Source of the DNA: CAVYGN01 sp963796325
GTDB taxonomy: Bacteria; Spirochaetota; Brevinematia; Brevinematales; JAOACQ01
Direction of reading: 5' to 3'
NCBI GenBank assembly: GCA_963796325.1
Contig: CAWCLF010000001.1
Coordinates: 248,001 to 312,000, forward strand
Length of the DNA stretch: 64,000 nt
Position numbers and translations under genes: made by a program. How positions within the stretch are numbered: the first letter of the stretch is position 1; the number at the start of each line of letters is the position of its first letter. Below, piece by piece: positions 42,986-52,700 of the stretch. The notes below the pieces were generated by a model. That model ran no database searches, was not told where the DNA came from, and was given only the letters and a program-made list of their open reading frames with translations.

Positions 42986-44416
42986 TTAAAACCCTGCCGG
43001 AAGTATTTGAGCCATCAGGAGAGTAATATCGTCCCTCCTGGGAGATCTGCCTGTAAAATCGCCGATGTCGCTGAATATTTGATTGACCATTTTTTCAAGA
43101 TCATCGCTGGAATGAATAAGGATCGATGCTATGAACCTGTCCTTGCCGTATAATTTAGACTCATCATTTCTTGCTTCAGGTATTCCGTCGGTATAAAGTA
43201 TGATCCTGTCTCCTTCGTGAAGGGTCAGAAATGAAGTGTTGAATTTATAATTGATGTCATAGCCCATTACCGGCGAATTAGGTTTCAGTTCTATGATGCG
43301 GCCTTTCCTTACAATTATTATTTCGACATGACCGGCATTGCAGTATTGGAGTTCATGTTTTTCTATATCTATTATACAGTAAAATGCAGAAAGCGATTTG
43401 CCGATTCCCGGTTCGCCTGATACGAAGACTATGACCGGGCTTGCTCCGGGATGTGATGATTTTTCGAAAACACTTATAAGCTCCCTCACTTCTTTTTTCC
43501 TGCCGAAAATCTTTTCCGGGATCCTGAAGATATCCGGTATGTCTTTTTTACCCGGGGTGAAAGATTTGACGCTTTTACCGTTGCGGATCAATTCCATGCA
43601 TTTATCGAGATCGTATTTCAATCCATCGGAACTCTGGTAGCGGTCTTCGGGATTTTTCGAGATCAATTTGAGGACGATCTCCGATATCGGGGCCGGAATA
43701 TCGGGATTTAACTCTGCAGGGTTTAAAGGGATTTTTGCAATATGGGCATGAACCATTTCCATGCTGTCGGTATAGTTGAAAGGCAGCTTGCCGGTAAGCA
43801 TCAGGTAAAAAGTAATTCCCAGAGAATAAAAATCCGACCTGAAATCAACAGTATGATTTACCCTTCCCGTCTGTTCCGGGGATATGAAAGCCAGCGTGCC
43901 TTCCAGCCTGTCTGCGCTGACTGCCTGTAAAAATTCTCTTTTTACAACACTGGCGATGCTGAAATTTATGATCTTGATATCCCCGGTTTTCCGGTTTATT
44001 AAAATATTTTGCGGGCATATATCTTTATGAATTATATTGTTTTTATGGATATCACGCAGAACAGCCGTTATTTTTACAGCCGTTTCCAGGATGACGGAAA
44101 TACCGGGTCCGGGTTCTTCAAGGTATTCCGAAAGAGTGATAGAACCGCAATCTTCCATTATCATGGCCTTGGAAATTCCGAAAACTTCAAGCCGGAAGGG
44201 CTTTAAAATTCCCGGTATATCAAGATTCCTGAGGAGATTATATTCGAATTCGATTTTCTCTGCCGATTTGGCGGGCGTATCAGACCTGGGGAATTTAATC
44301 AATACCGGCCGATCCTCTTTAATGCTTTTTCCCCTGTAAGTCAAGAATAGATTGGATTCAAGGAACGGTTCAAATAAAACATAACCTGGCAATGAATAAT
44401 TCTGCCGTTCTTTCAA
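42986..44416 (-). CDS. Degenerate kinase / truncated ATPase / half PP2C fusion protein
   Basis: The 476-residue frame starts with a protein-kinase-like domain (about 1-265): 'IIHKDICPQNILIN' keeps the HxD-like catalytic Asp and Asn, but the DFG-equivalent reads 'IKIINFSIAS' (Asp replaced by Asn). 'GTLAFISPEQTGRVNHTVDFRSDFYSLGITFYLMLTGKLPF' is the typical signature of long kinase/ATPase/GAF/phosphatase proteins. At about 300-345 an AAA-like ATPase begins (FGRKKEV..., 'VIVFVSGEPGIGKS'), but at the Walker A it joins directly to 'LSAFYCIIDIEKHELQYCNAGH', the later half of a PP2C domain. The early phosphatase motifs (GDYY, DVxGKG) are missing; TDG and RRDD remain. Upstream are a STAS and an RsbW-like gene. 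Confidence 0.85.
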   Translation of the reverse strand: MKERQNYSLPGYVLFEPFLESNLFLTYRGKSIKEDRPVLIKFPRSDTPAKSAEKIEFEYNLLRNLDIPGILKPFRLEVFGISKAMIMEDCGSITLSEYLEEPGPGISVILETAVKITAVLRDIHKNNIIHKDICPQNILINRKTGDIKIINFSIASVVKREFLQAVSADRLEGTLAFISPEQTGRVNHTVDFRSDFYSLGITFYLMLTGKLPFNYTDSMEMVHAHIAKIPLNPAELNPDIPAPISEIVLKLISKNPEDRYQSSDGLKYDLDKCMELIRNGKSVKSFTPGKKDIPDIFRIPEKIFGRKKEVRELISVFEKSSHPGASPVIVFVSGEPGIGKSLSAFYCIIDIEKHELQYCNAGHVEIIIVRKGRIIELKPNSPVMGYDINYKFNTSFLTLHEGDRIILYTDGIPEARNDESKLYGKDRFIASILIHSSDDLEKMVNQIFSDIGDFTGRSPRRDDITLLMAQILPAGF

Positions 44417-44438
44417 GAGGTCCTCCAGTCTAAAAGTG

Positions 44439-44804
44439 TTATTCCCGGCCGATTTTCATTGCTTCTTCCACCGAACCGGCCTCAATAAAATATTTCATGA
44501 ACCCGACAAGTTCGAAAACCCTTTTTATCTCCGGTTTCATATTGACAAACATGATTTTCCCGCCCGAAACCTTGTTTTTGTCATAAAGATCCATAAACAC
44601 CCTGATCCCGGCGCTTGACACATATTCAAGCCCTGTCGCATCAAAAATATACTTAATGCAGTTATTGTCTGCGGAAATTTGTAAAATCATGTCCTCCAGG
44701 TAATCGGAAGTTTCTATATTAATAAATCCGTTCAGGGTAAAACAGGCTATGCCTTTTTCGATCCTGCTGTTAATCCTCAGATCTTCGTTCATAACCGCCC
44801 CCAT
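44439..44804 (-). CDS. STAS-domain anti-sigma factor antagonist
   Basis: The 121-residue single STAS protein has 'YVSSAGIRVFMDLYDKNKVSGGKI' with the phospho-Ser at the (S)SAGIR motif (about 70-74), like SpoIIAA/RsbV. Its start overlaps the stop of the RsbW-like gene (TAATG), so the pair is translated together; an alternative ATG is at 44792. The downstream gene is the degenerate kinase/phosphatase. It should bind the RsbW-like protein in partner switching. Confidence 0.93.
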   Translation of the reverse strand: MGAVMNEDLRINSRIEKGIACFTLNGFINIETSDYLEDMILQISADNNCIKYIFDATGLEYVSSAGIRVFMDLYDKNKVSGGKIMFVNMKPEIKRVFELVGFMKYFIEAGSVEEAMKIGRE

Positions 44805-45382
44805 TATAAATTTTTTGTCATTGTAAAACGGTTGTATTTTCCGGGTTTGACTTCATAGCTGATAAAATCCATTAACTTTCGGATAAGATAAATTCCGATG
44901 CCGCTGCCTGTTATCGTGAATTTGTCCTTCAATTCTTCCATCGATGAATATTTTCCCGTACTTTCAATTTTTAAATTTTTGCCCATCTTGCCGAAATCGT
45001 CGATAATTATTGTTATTTTTGAAGGGCTGAGAATAAAATGAAATTCTATTACAGGTATCTCTTTAAATCCGTATGAATGTTCAAAAATATTAGCGGAAGC
45101 TTCTTCAACCGCTATCAGTATGTCTTTCAGGGATGTTTCATTTTTTATAAAAAGGGACAATAATTCGCGGATCCTTCTCTGTATGAAGCCCGGCTTTATA
45201 AGGGAAGGCGATGAAAAGTCCTTTGTTGAAAAGTTTACATCGAGGGATGACATTTTTTCGGCCGCTTCGTTATAACTGTCAACAAGGACGGATTTTGTTT
45301 CATCATCGAGGAGAGTTTCACCCAGGCCGTAATTCTCAATATCTCCATTCAGGTTGGAAAAAACATGAAATTCATTAATCAT
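44804..45382 (-). CDS. RsbW-like serine kinase / anti-sigma-type ATPase
   Basis: I take the ATG with base 45382 (MINEFHVFSN), because a promoter at 45405-45433 lies just upstream and the 50 residues further on are poorly composed; a start at 45532 is possible. The 192-residue protein has a helical N-terminus and a GHKL ATPase domain (about 80-192) with the N-box 'LIAVEEASANIFEHSY' and G-box 'FTITGSGIGIYLIRKLMDFI'. Such proteins phosphorylate STAS antagonists and hold sigma factors. It sits directly before its STAS partner. Confidence 0.87.
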   Translation of the reverse strand: MINEFHVFSNLNGDIENYGLGETLLDDETKSVLVDSYNEAAEKMSSLDVNFSTKDFSSPSLIKPGFIQRRIRELLSLFIKNETSLKDILIAVEEASANIFEHSYGFKEIPVIEFHFILSPSKITIIIDDFGKMGKNLKIESTGKYSSMEELKDKFTITGSGIGIYLIRKLMDFISYEVKPGKYNRFTMTKNL

Positions 45383-45404
45383 AACAGGGATCCTAATACG
45401 GCTT

Positions 45405-45433
45405 AGTGTATAACAAGAGATTATCAAAGTCAA
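45405..45433 (-). promoter_or_regulatory. Promoter of the partner-switching cluster
   Basis: On the minus strand TTGACT (-35, 45428-45433), 17-base spacer, TACACT (-10, 45405-45410). Transcription would start about 15 bases before the ATG at 45382, which favours that start. Confidence 0.5.
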
Positions 45434-45608
45434 GAGCAATACCGTGCCTACCCCGTTTACCGCTGCGAAGATTTCAGGCAGCGGCGTTACTCCCTGATTT
45501 AATCTATGCCGTGACTTATTTATTTTCGGCATACAGTTGCCTGCTGTAAATAGCGGTTTTTAGTCTCATATTTTATAATATTATCCATATTATTTTGAGG
45601 GTAAAATT

Positions 45609-46820
45609 GTGGCTTTGATCGTTCAGAAATTCGGAGGAACTTCGGTAGGCGATGTGGACAGGATCAAAAATGTAGCTCTTAAAGTCGTCAGGACAAAAAA
45701 AGGAGGCAACGATGTTGTTGTCGTTGTTTCCGCAATGAGCGGGACGACGGATTATCTCATCAATCTCGGCAGGCAGATATCTATGAATCCTTCAAAAAGA
45801 GAAATGGATATGCTGATTTCGACTGGAGAGCAGGTTTCCATAGCCCTTTTATCCATGGCCATACATGAACTGGGAGCCGGGGCGATCTCCTATAATGCCG
45901 CCCAGATAGGCATCAAAACGACCGCTGATTTTACGAAGGCAAAGATCCTCGATATTAACACCGGTAAGATTCTTAAGTCTTTGAACGAGGGACTGATCGT
46001 AGTGGCGGCCGGTTTCCAGGGTATTGACGAGGAAGGCAATATTACTACCCTTGGAAGGGGAGGCTCGGATACGACGGCCGTTGCGATAGCAGCGGCTTTA
46101 AAGGCCGACAGCTGTGATATTTTTACGGATGTCGACGGAGTATATACGGCGGACCCGAGGATAGTAAAGAATGCGAGAAAACTCCAGAAGATCACCCATG
46201 ATGAAATGCTTGAACTTGCTTCGATGGGAGCGAAAGTTCTTCATGACAGATCTGTCATTTTTGCAATGAAATATGGAGTGCCGCTCCGGGTGCTGTCGAC
46301 ATTCGTCGATAACGAAGGAACCCTTATAGTTAAGGAGAATAAAGATATGGAAGATTTGGTTATTACCGGAATAGCAAAAAAAACAGATGAAACTCAGGTC
46401 AATATTTCAGGAATTCCAGACAGACCGGGCGTCGCCTCCGGTATTTTCAGAAGCCTGGGCGAGTCGAATATAAATGTAAACATGATCGTTCAGTGCGTAG
46501 GAAGGGATTCGAAGAGCCAGATCTCTTTTACAGTTCCGACTATTGAAATAAAAGAAACTGAAAAGATCATGGACGAGCTTAAAAAGAAGCTTAATGCAGA
46601 AGAGGTTACCTACAACAGTGATATTGCCATTGTTTCGGTTGTCGGGATCGGTATGAGAAGCCACTCGGGGGTCGCAGCGGCTGTATTCGATGAGCTCGCA
46701 AAATCTCTGATCAATATTGAAATGATTTCGACTTCAGAAATAAAGATATCCGTAGTTATCAGGAAAGAGAGAGCTGATGATACTGTGCGCCTTTTACACA
46801 AGCGTTTTTTCGGTGAGTGA
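45609..46820 (+). CDS. lysC: Aspartokinase
   Basis: The 403-residue enzyme phosphorylates aspartate at the entry of lysine/threonine/methionine synthesis. Motifs: 'VQKFGGTSVGD' at the N-terminus (ATP/aspartate site), 'STGEQVSIALLSMA', 'TLGRGGSDTTAVAIAAALKAD' and 'DVDGVYTADPRIV'. The C-terminal part (about 265-403) is a pair of ACT domains, so allosteric inhibition is expected. The start is a GTG, behind GAGGG. No lysine riboswitch fits the short leader after TATAAT (45574-45579). It is convergent with thrC. Confidence 0.97.
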   Translation: MALIVQKFGGTSVGDVDRIKNVALKVVRTKKGGNDVVVVVSAMSGTTDYLINLGRQISMNPSKREMDMLISTGEQVSIALLSMAIHELGAGAISYNAAQIGIKTTADFTKAKILDINTGKILKSLNEGLIVVAAGFQGIDEEGNITTLGRGGSDTTAVAIAAALKADSCDIFTDVDGVYTADPRIVKNARKLQKITHDEMLELASMGAKVLHDRSVIFAMKYGVPLRVLSTFVDNEGTLIVKENKDMEDLVITGIAKKTDETQVNISGIPDRPGVASGIFRSLGESNINVNMIVQCVGRDSKSQISFTVPTIEIKETEKIMDELKKKLNAEEVTYNSDIAIVSVVGIGMRSHSGVAAAVFDELAKSLINIEMISTSEIKISVVIRKERADDTVRLLHKRFFGE

Positions 46821-46830
46821 CGCGAAGAGG

Positions 46831-48351
46831 TCACTTTTTCAGGCTGATCACTTTCCTGTTTAAACCAAGGATTCTCATGATCTCGTCCCGGGCCTTTTCT
46901 TTTCCGATTACCCTGCGCGGACGGATTTTCAGGTTCTGAAGTTCGTTTATCGGGCCGGGAATAGCGGCTCCGCTCAATTTTTTCAATTTTTTCAAAGTTA
47001 AAAATTCATCCATGGTTCCGGGGTCTCCTGTCAATGCCGTATAAACTGCCGAATTGAATTTATAGGGTGATGCAGTGCCGCAGACAACGGCAGGAATTGC
47101 GGCATCTCCTTTATTCCTGAAGCTTTCGAGGACCTTCATCCCTACAGCGGTATGAGTATCTATAAGGTAACCGTATTTTTCAAAAGTCGTTTTTAAGGCG
47201 GCATATGTCTCTTCCTCGGTTGCGAAATCGCCGTAAAGAAGATTTGAGATCCTCTGGCGCGTCATATCGTCGACCTTGAAATCTCCTTGCTGCAGAAGCT
47301 CCCCGTACCATCTGACTATCTTTTGCGGATTGTTTCCGGAAATATAAAATAAAAAACGTTCGAGATTGGAAGAGATCAAAATATCCATGGAAGGGCTGGA
47401 TGTCTTATAAAATTCCCTTTTTTTATCGTAATGGCCTGTCCTGATGAATTCCGTAAGGACATTGTTCATATTCGATGCGCAGATGAGTCTGCCAATGGGC
47501 AGCCCCATCTCACGGGCGTAAAAAGCGGCTAGGATGTTGCCGAAATTACCGGTAGGGACACAAAAGTTTATCGGATCGCCTGTCATTATCGTTTTATTTT
47601 CCACCATCTGGAAGTATGCTCTGAAATAATATACGATCTGGGGGACGAGCCTTCCCCAGTTTATCGAATTGGCGGATGAAAGTTCGTATTCTTTTGCAAG
47701 AAGGGAGGCCCCGAAATCATCATCGGCGAATATTTCCTTGACAATGTTCTGGCAGTCGTCGAAATTTCCCCTGACGCCTGTAATAAAGGTATTTTTGCCC
47801 CCCGTTGAAAGCATCTGCATTTCCTGTATATGGCTGACTCCGTCTTCCGGATAAAAAACGATGATCCTTGTCCCGGGTACGTCTTTAAAACCTTCAAGCG
47901 CCGCCTTTCCCGTGTCCCCCGATGTTGCAACGAGGATAACGACTTCATTTTTACGCTTTAGTATTTTCAAACCGCCTGTCATAAAATAAGGCATGATCTG
48001 CAGAGCCAGGTCCTTGAAAGCGGAAGTCGGGCCATGCCAGAGCTCGAGTACTGCAGTAGTTTCATCGAGATAGTGAAGAGGGGTTATTTTCGCATCGTCA
48101 AATCTGGATGGGCTGTATGCAGAATCGATATAACCGGCGATCTGTTCTTCCGGATAATCCGCGGCTGAACACAGATATGTGCAGAGGATCTCGCGTGCGG
48201 TTTCACGGTACGATTTTCCTGTAAAAAATCCTATATCGATTTCGGGGATATTCACGGGAATGAACAGCCCTCCTCCCGGTACCATTCCCCTTACTATGGC
48301 TTCTGCACTGCCTATCGCCCTGAAATTACCCCTGGTGCTTATATAGTCCAT
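46831..48351 (-). CDS. thrC: Threonine synthase
   Basis: The 506-residue PLP enzyme makes threonine from O-phosphohomoserine. The N-terminal 'YISTRG' and 'GGLFIP' blocks, the PLP lysine in 'GPTSAFKDLALQ' (about 106-116), 'VATSGDTGKAALEGFK', and 'VPTGNFGNILAAFYAREMG' are family signatures. The length corresponds to the long type of threonine synthase. The promoter at 48393-48421 is the best in the window. It lies ten bases after the convergent lysC stop, so both enzymes share the aspartate pathway. Confidence 0.97.
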   Translation of the reverse strand: MDYISTRGNFRAIGSAEAIVRGMVPGGGLFIPVNIPEIDIGFFTGKSYRETAREILCTYLCSAADYPEEQIAGYIDSAYSPSRFDDAKITPLHYLDETTAVLELWHGPTSAFKDLALQIMPYFMTGGLKILKRKNEVVILVATSGDTGKAALEGFKDVPGTRIIVFYPEDGVSHIQEMQMLSTGGKNTFITGVRGNFDDCQNIVKEIFADDDFGASLLAKEYELSSANSINWGRLVPQIVYYFRAYFQMVENKTIMTGDPINFCVPTGNFGNILAAFYAREMGLPIGRLICASNMNNVLTEFIRTGHYDKKREFYKTSSPSMDILISSNLERFLFYISGNNPQKIVRWYGELLQQGDFKVDDMTRQRISNLLYGDFATEEETYAALKTTFEKYGYLIDTHTAVGMKVLESFRNKGDAAIPAVVCGTASPYKFNSAVYTALTGDPGTMDEFLTLKKLKKLSGAAIPGPINELQNLKIRPRRVIGKEKARDEIMRILGLNRKVISLKK

Positions 48352-48392
48352 TGCTGTGATGCTCCCTGTCTTTACTTGTTAAAACAGCAAAT

Positions 48393-48421
48393 ATTATATT
48401 TTACGGCGAGGGATAAATCAA
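48393..48421 (-). promoter_or_regulatory. Sigma-70-type promoter of thrC
   Basis: On the minus strand TTGATT (-35, 48416-48421), 17-base spacer, perfect TATAAT (-10, 48393-48398). Start codon is 42 bases downstream. Confidence 0.8.
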
Positions 48422-48548
48422 GCGGTATCGGCCGGGATTATTAAATCTTTTGTATAAATGAAAATTCCCGTTTTTATTATTATATGATAAAATAGGATAA
48501 ATATTTCATTAAATGTTAAAAGGGGTATGGTATGGGCGTCTGCCTTAT

Positions 48549-49064
48549 ATGATCGAGCCGGCTGAGCCGAATGATGTCGAAGAGATCATGGCATTGATCG
48601 GGTCCGTGATAAACAAAATGCAAAGAGAGGGCATAGATCAATGGGATTGTTTATATCCGTCGTTAAATATTATTGAAAACGATATTATAGCAGGCTCTCT
48701 TTATAAATACACCGTCAATTCGATGATTGAAGGAATAATCGTCTTAAACGATCTGGCATCTCCCGAATATGATTCGATCGGCTGGCATGATAAGAGCGGA
48801 GAATATTTAGTTGTTCACAGACTGGCCGTTTATCCGGACTTCCAGGGCAGGGGTATTGCAAAGGAACTGATGGATTTTTGCGAGAAACTCGCCGTTATTA
48901 AGAACAAAAGATCCATAAGATTGGACGCTTTTACAAAAAATGAGACTGCCTGTAATTTATACAGAAAATTGAATTATATTGAAAGAGGGATTGTAAAATT
49001 CAGAAAAGGCGATTTTTACTGCCTTGAAAAGGAATTTTATAACAAATCCGGCCGGCCATTATAA
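48549..49064 (+). CDS. GNAT-family acetyltransferase
   Basis: I take the ATG at 48549 (MIEPAEPND), which begins the usual GNAT strand; the frame is open back to an ATG at 48513 with AAAAGGGG inside it, so the true start is uncertain. The 171-residue protein has the acetyl-CoA motif A 'VVHRLAVYPDFQGRGIAKELMDFCEKLA' (Q-G-R-G-I-A) and motif B 'SIRLDAFTKNETACNLYRKLNYIERG'. The substrate is unknown. Confidence 0.85.
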   Translation: MIEPAEPNDVEEIMALIGSVINKMQREGIDQWDCLYPSLNIIENDIIAGSLYKYTVNSMIEGIIVLNDLASPEYDSIGWHDKSGEYLVVHRLAVYPDFQGRGIAKELMDFCEKLAVIKNKRSIRLDAFTKNETACNLYRKLNYIERGIVKFRKGDFYCLEKEFYNKSGRPL

Positions 49065-49142
49065 AAAATGTCCCTTTAACGATAATATCCCTGAAAAAAA
49101 GAATATGCTGCATTGACTATTTGACTCGATGGTAATAAAATT

Positions 49143-49185
49143 ATGGCCGCTTCTAAAATATACCCTTCGGATAGGAAGCGGCCAT
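49143..49185. repeat. 11-bp perfect inverted repeat before lspA
   Basis: ATGGCCGCTTC (49143-49153) and GAAGCGGCCAT (49175-49185) are perfectly complementary with a 21-base loop. There is no T run behind it on the plus strand. On the minus strand the second arm is followed by an AT-rich run, but no minus-strand gene ends here. It could be a leader structure of lspA. Confidence 0.6.
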
Positions 49186-49218
49186 GGCTGTCTGGACAAA
49201 ACCAAAATCGGAGTATTT

Positions 49219-49719
49219 ATGAATTTTTACAAGAAAATCGGGGTTCTCTTCTGCATATTGATTGCCGGATCCGTACTGGATCACGTAACAAAATCGGCAG
49301 CGTTTAACAGCCTTCCAAGGAACGAGACATATTCGTACCTGTTCGACACGTTCAGGATACAATATTCAGAGAACTCCGGAGCTTTTCTGTCAATGGGCGA
49401 GAGTCTTCCGCCTGCCGCAGGATTTATACTTCTGACTTTACTGCCTGCACTCTTCCTGGTAATACTTTTCATTTATATAATCTTCTCAAAAAAGATCAAT
49501 GCAAGCCTGACTATAGCGTTTTCCCTCATCCTGGCGGGAGGGTCCAACAATATCTTCGATAGGATTATCAGCGGCCGCAGGGTCATTGATTTTATGAACT
49601 GGGGGATCGGGCCTTATTTTAGGACCGGGATCCTGAATTTTGCTGATATGTATATAACGGCAGGGTTTATAATGCTCGTTATACTTGTCTTCATAGATGA
49701 AAGGAAAAAGAAGCGCTAA
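49219..49719 (+). CDS. lspA: Lipoprotein signal peptidase (signal peptidase II)
   Basis: Start at 49219 (ATG after GGAG at 49210-49213): 166 residues, four membrane segments. The catalytic aspartates are in 'GGSNNIFDRIISGRRVIDFM' and 'ILNFADMYITAG', with 'YSENSGAFLS' as the usual N-terminal loop. LspA removes the signal peptide of diacylated prolipoproteins, consistent with the lipoproteins seen at 296 and 2197. A terminator follows. Confidence 0.96.
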   Translation: MNFYKKIGVLFCILIAGSVLDHVTKSAAFNSLPRNETYSYLFDTFRIQYSENSGAFLSMGESLPPAAGFILLTLLPALFLVILFIYIIFSKKINASLTIAFSLILAGGSNNIFDRIISGRRVIDFMNWGIGPYFRTGILNFADMYITAGFIMLVILVFIDERKKKR

Positions 49720-49757
49720 GGCAGGACAGGTGCGCCAGTGCGTAAGTACACTGCCTC

Positions 49758-49781
49758 ACCCACCCGTAAGGGCGGGTTTTT
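49758..49781 (+). terminator. Terminator after lspA
   Basis: ACCC-A-CCC / GGG-C-GGGT (one mismatch) with a GTAA tetraloop runs into TTTTT. It stands 38 bases after the stop of lspA and faces the tail of the lhr-type gene. Confidence 0.8.
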
Positions 49782-49792
49782 AGAAGTGCCCG

Positions 49793-52700
49793 CTAATATC
49801 TCCACAGTTCAAGACCTTTGTAGCCGGGTCTGAAACCATAATTTTTCAAAGCTTTTCCGTATGGGCTCGAAACGGCATCCATGCTGTTGATCCTTTCAAC
49901 AATAACCGATTGCATAGGATTGAATTCCCTGTTAAGAAACGCTTTGAAAACGCCTAAATAAGCTTCTATCGAAGGATTATCCGGTCCCACTTTGAAATCG
50001 AGGCTTTTACCCGCGCCCGTGACAGTAAGTACAAGTTTCGCGCCATGGAATACGAGATAATTGGTCCTGATCCTTTTTGGATATACAGCGGGTGTTTTAA
50101 GCCCTATGCCGCAAAGCGACGCAGGATCTGCAGCACAAAACCAGTAAATCTTATCTTCGGGCAGTCCCTCTCCAAGCTGCCTGAAAGCTTCATGAGAAGC
50201 GAACTGCAGTCCGCTGATTCCATCAAAAAAATGGCCTGACAATATTTCCCCCGAAAGCTCCATCAGGCGGAACGTTCTCAAAAGATCGCTCCAGCGCAGC
50301 GCCGCAGTCTCGTTGCCGATTAGTTCCCTGAAAACGACCCCGTATCTGTCCAGCAGTATCCTGGCCCTGTCCTTCTGCGTTTCGGTTTCTTCGATAAGGT
50401 CCCGGGGTCCGTTATTTCCTTTGGTCACAAACCACCTGCCTGTTACAGGCCTTGATGATTCCCACCTTCTATACTGATGCCGGCCTCCCTGCATTTCTTC
50501 GCTTATTTTAAAAGGTGTAAAGTTATTTTGAATACCCTTTCTTACAGACTCGAAAGAATCGTTTGACAAAACCCCTTTCCAGACAAGTTCCCAGATCTGT
50601 TCCGAAACCTTTTCGGTTGTAGTTTTAAAGATTGACGCTATTTCGAAAAAAGAATAACGCCTGTCTTCCTCGAGTATGATTGTTTCTTCCCTTCTGCTGC
50701 GGATTATTTTGAAAAGAGAAAGGTCCTCGGGAAATGCAAAAGACAGCTTTCTTTTTCCGCTGCCGAACCAGATAAGGCCGGTGTTTTGAAGAAGACTGTC
50801 CAGCCATGAAGTATAATAGGGCGAAAGCCTTGAAGGAAATACAGATTCTTCCCAGGCCTGGGCCTCGAGGGGATATCCGAAGAGCCTTTCAAGGCATGCC
50901 TTGAGGCCTTCCATCGAATCGAAGTTTCCGAGAAGGCCCTGGCGCGAAGCAAGAAAAAGCTGAAGGTTTTCAAGCGGCATAGCTTTGAACGAAACCTGCC
51001 TTTCCCTGTGAAGGAGCCTTAGCAGGGACTCAAGATTGGACCTGTGAGACGCGTAATTGCCCTCGCTGCCTTCAACCAGCTTGTCTATGACGATATCACC
51101 GGATTCAGACAGGCTGTCCAGCAGCTGCTCCGAGGAGGTTTCGCTAATGCCCAGCATCCTGCTTATTGAAAGGGTTTCCACAACCGCATAATACGATATC
51201 CACTGAAGCAGGAAATTAGATTTGTCGTTGAGAAGCGAATCGGGATATGTCTTCAATACCGTATGATATGCCGCTCCCGGCAAGCTCCTGATGTCAAGCT
51301 CGCGATCCGGGAGACCGTAAAAAACGGCGATAAAAGGAATATTCGAAGAGGCGCATATAATTCGCTTTTCCACGCCGGGCGGTTTGATGGAGACGATCCT
51401 TTCTCCGAGTTTGGCAAGCCATGCATTAACGTCCGATCCTGCCGCCCTGCATGACTCTGCAAGATCATCCCATTCGTTTTCGGAAATAAGGAGTCTTTCC
51501 TCCACCCATGCCGAAAGGTCTCCGGCGCTCTGGATGGTATAGCCCGTATAGGTCCTTTTTAATTTCCTGTCTAGTTCTATGACTGTTTCAGCAGGGATCC
51601 TTGGCCTTATTCCCGTCTGGTTCAGTATTTCCCTGAATAGATCTCCCCGAATACTCGAGACCGGGGAGCCGGACGGTGTGTCGTCCTCGTATACATATTT
51701 ATTTTTCTGACGCCAGATGATGCCGCCGCAAAAAGGCGACGGCGATGAAGTATATGCTTCTCCTATCTTTATTTCACTGTTTTTCAATTCGGCAAGGAGT
51801 TTTTTCAGGTTCTCAAGATCGAAATCATCCTTGAGGCATTCCCTCCATGTTTCGACTGTGATCGGGAAATCGCCGTATTTTCTGACCGCTTCGAGAAGTT
51901 TTTTTGAACGGAGCCTGTTAAGCCAGAGGGGTACTCTTCCATGAAATCCGCTCCTAGGCAGGAGAAGCGCCCTGCCTGCATTTTCACGGAACCGGGCCCC
52001 GAAATACAGAGTGTTTTCAAGACTTTTCCTGAGCAGGTCTTCGATATCGGATGAATAAAGTTTTTCAAAAATTTCATTAAGATCGAATTTATGGGGTATC
52101 ATGATAAGAATATTGTCATCGTTAGCCATAATTTCGATGGGATAACCGTATATTTCCAGCCACAAGGCTGAAATGACATATGAAAGGGGCCTGTTTACCC
52201 TTCCTCCCCACAGGGTATGGAGAACGATCCGGCTGTTGTTCCCGGGGATTTTGCTCCTGATATGCTCTGCCAAAAGATGTCTGCGCCCGGGAAGGGCCGT
52301 TCTTGTCGCATCGATTTGCGACTGCAGAAAAACGGTTAATTCTCTTGAAGAAGTTTCATCCATGTGATACCCGGACTCGAGAAACGATATGAAATTATCG
52401 GGATCTTTCAGCATTTCCCCCGCCATATCCAGGAAAAGTCCCGTTTTTTCGCATAAATAAAAGTTCCTGTCGAACTCTTCGGCCTTCCAGAATGGTATTA
52501 TATTAGGGGCATTATCGACCGGAACGACTTCAACATCGCTGGCGGTAATGTTCTGTATCCTCCAGACCGCCGGACCCAGCGAGAATGTGTCTCCCAATTT
52601 CCTTTCCCAGACGAATTCCTCGTCAAGCTCTCCTATCCTTGAATCTGAACCGGCAAGCCTCAGTGTGTAGTAACCCCTGTCTGGGATCGTGCCTCCGGAT

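Noticed and set aside
45579..45608. Lysine riboswitch before lysC
   Set aside because: The distance from the TATAAT to the GTG start is about 30 bases, too short for an L-box.
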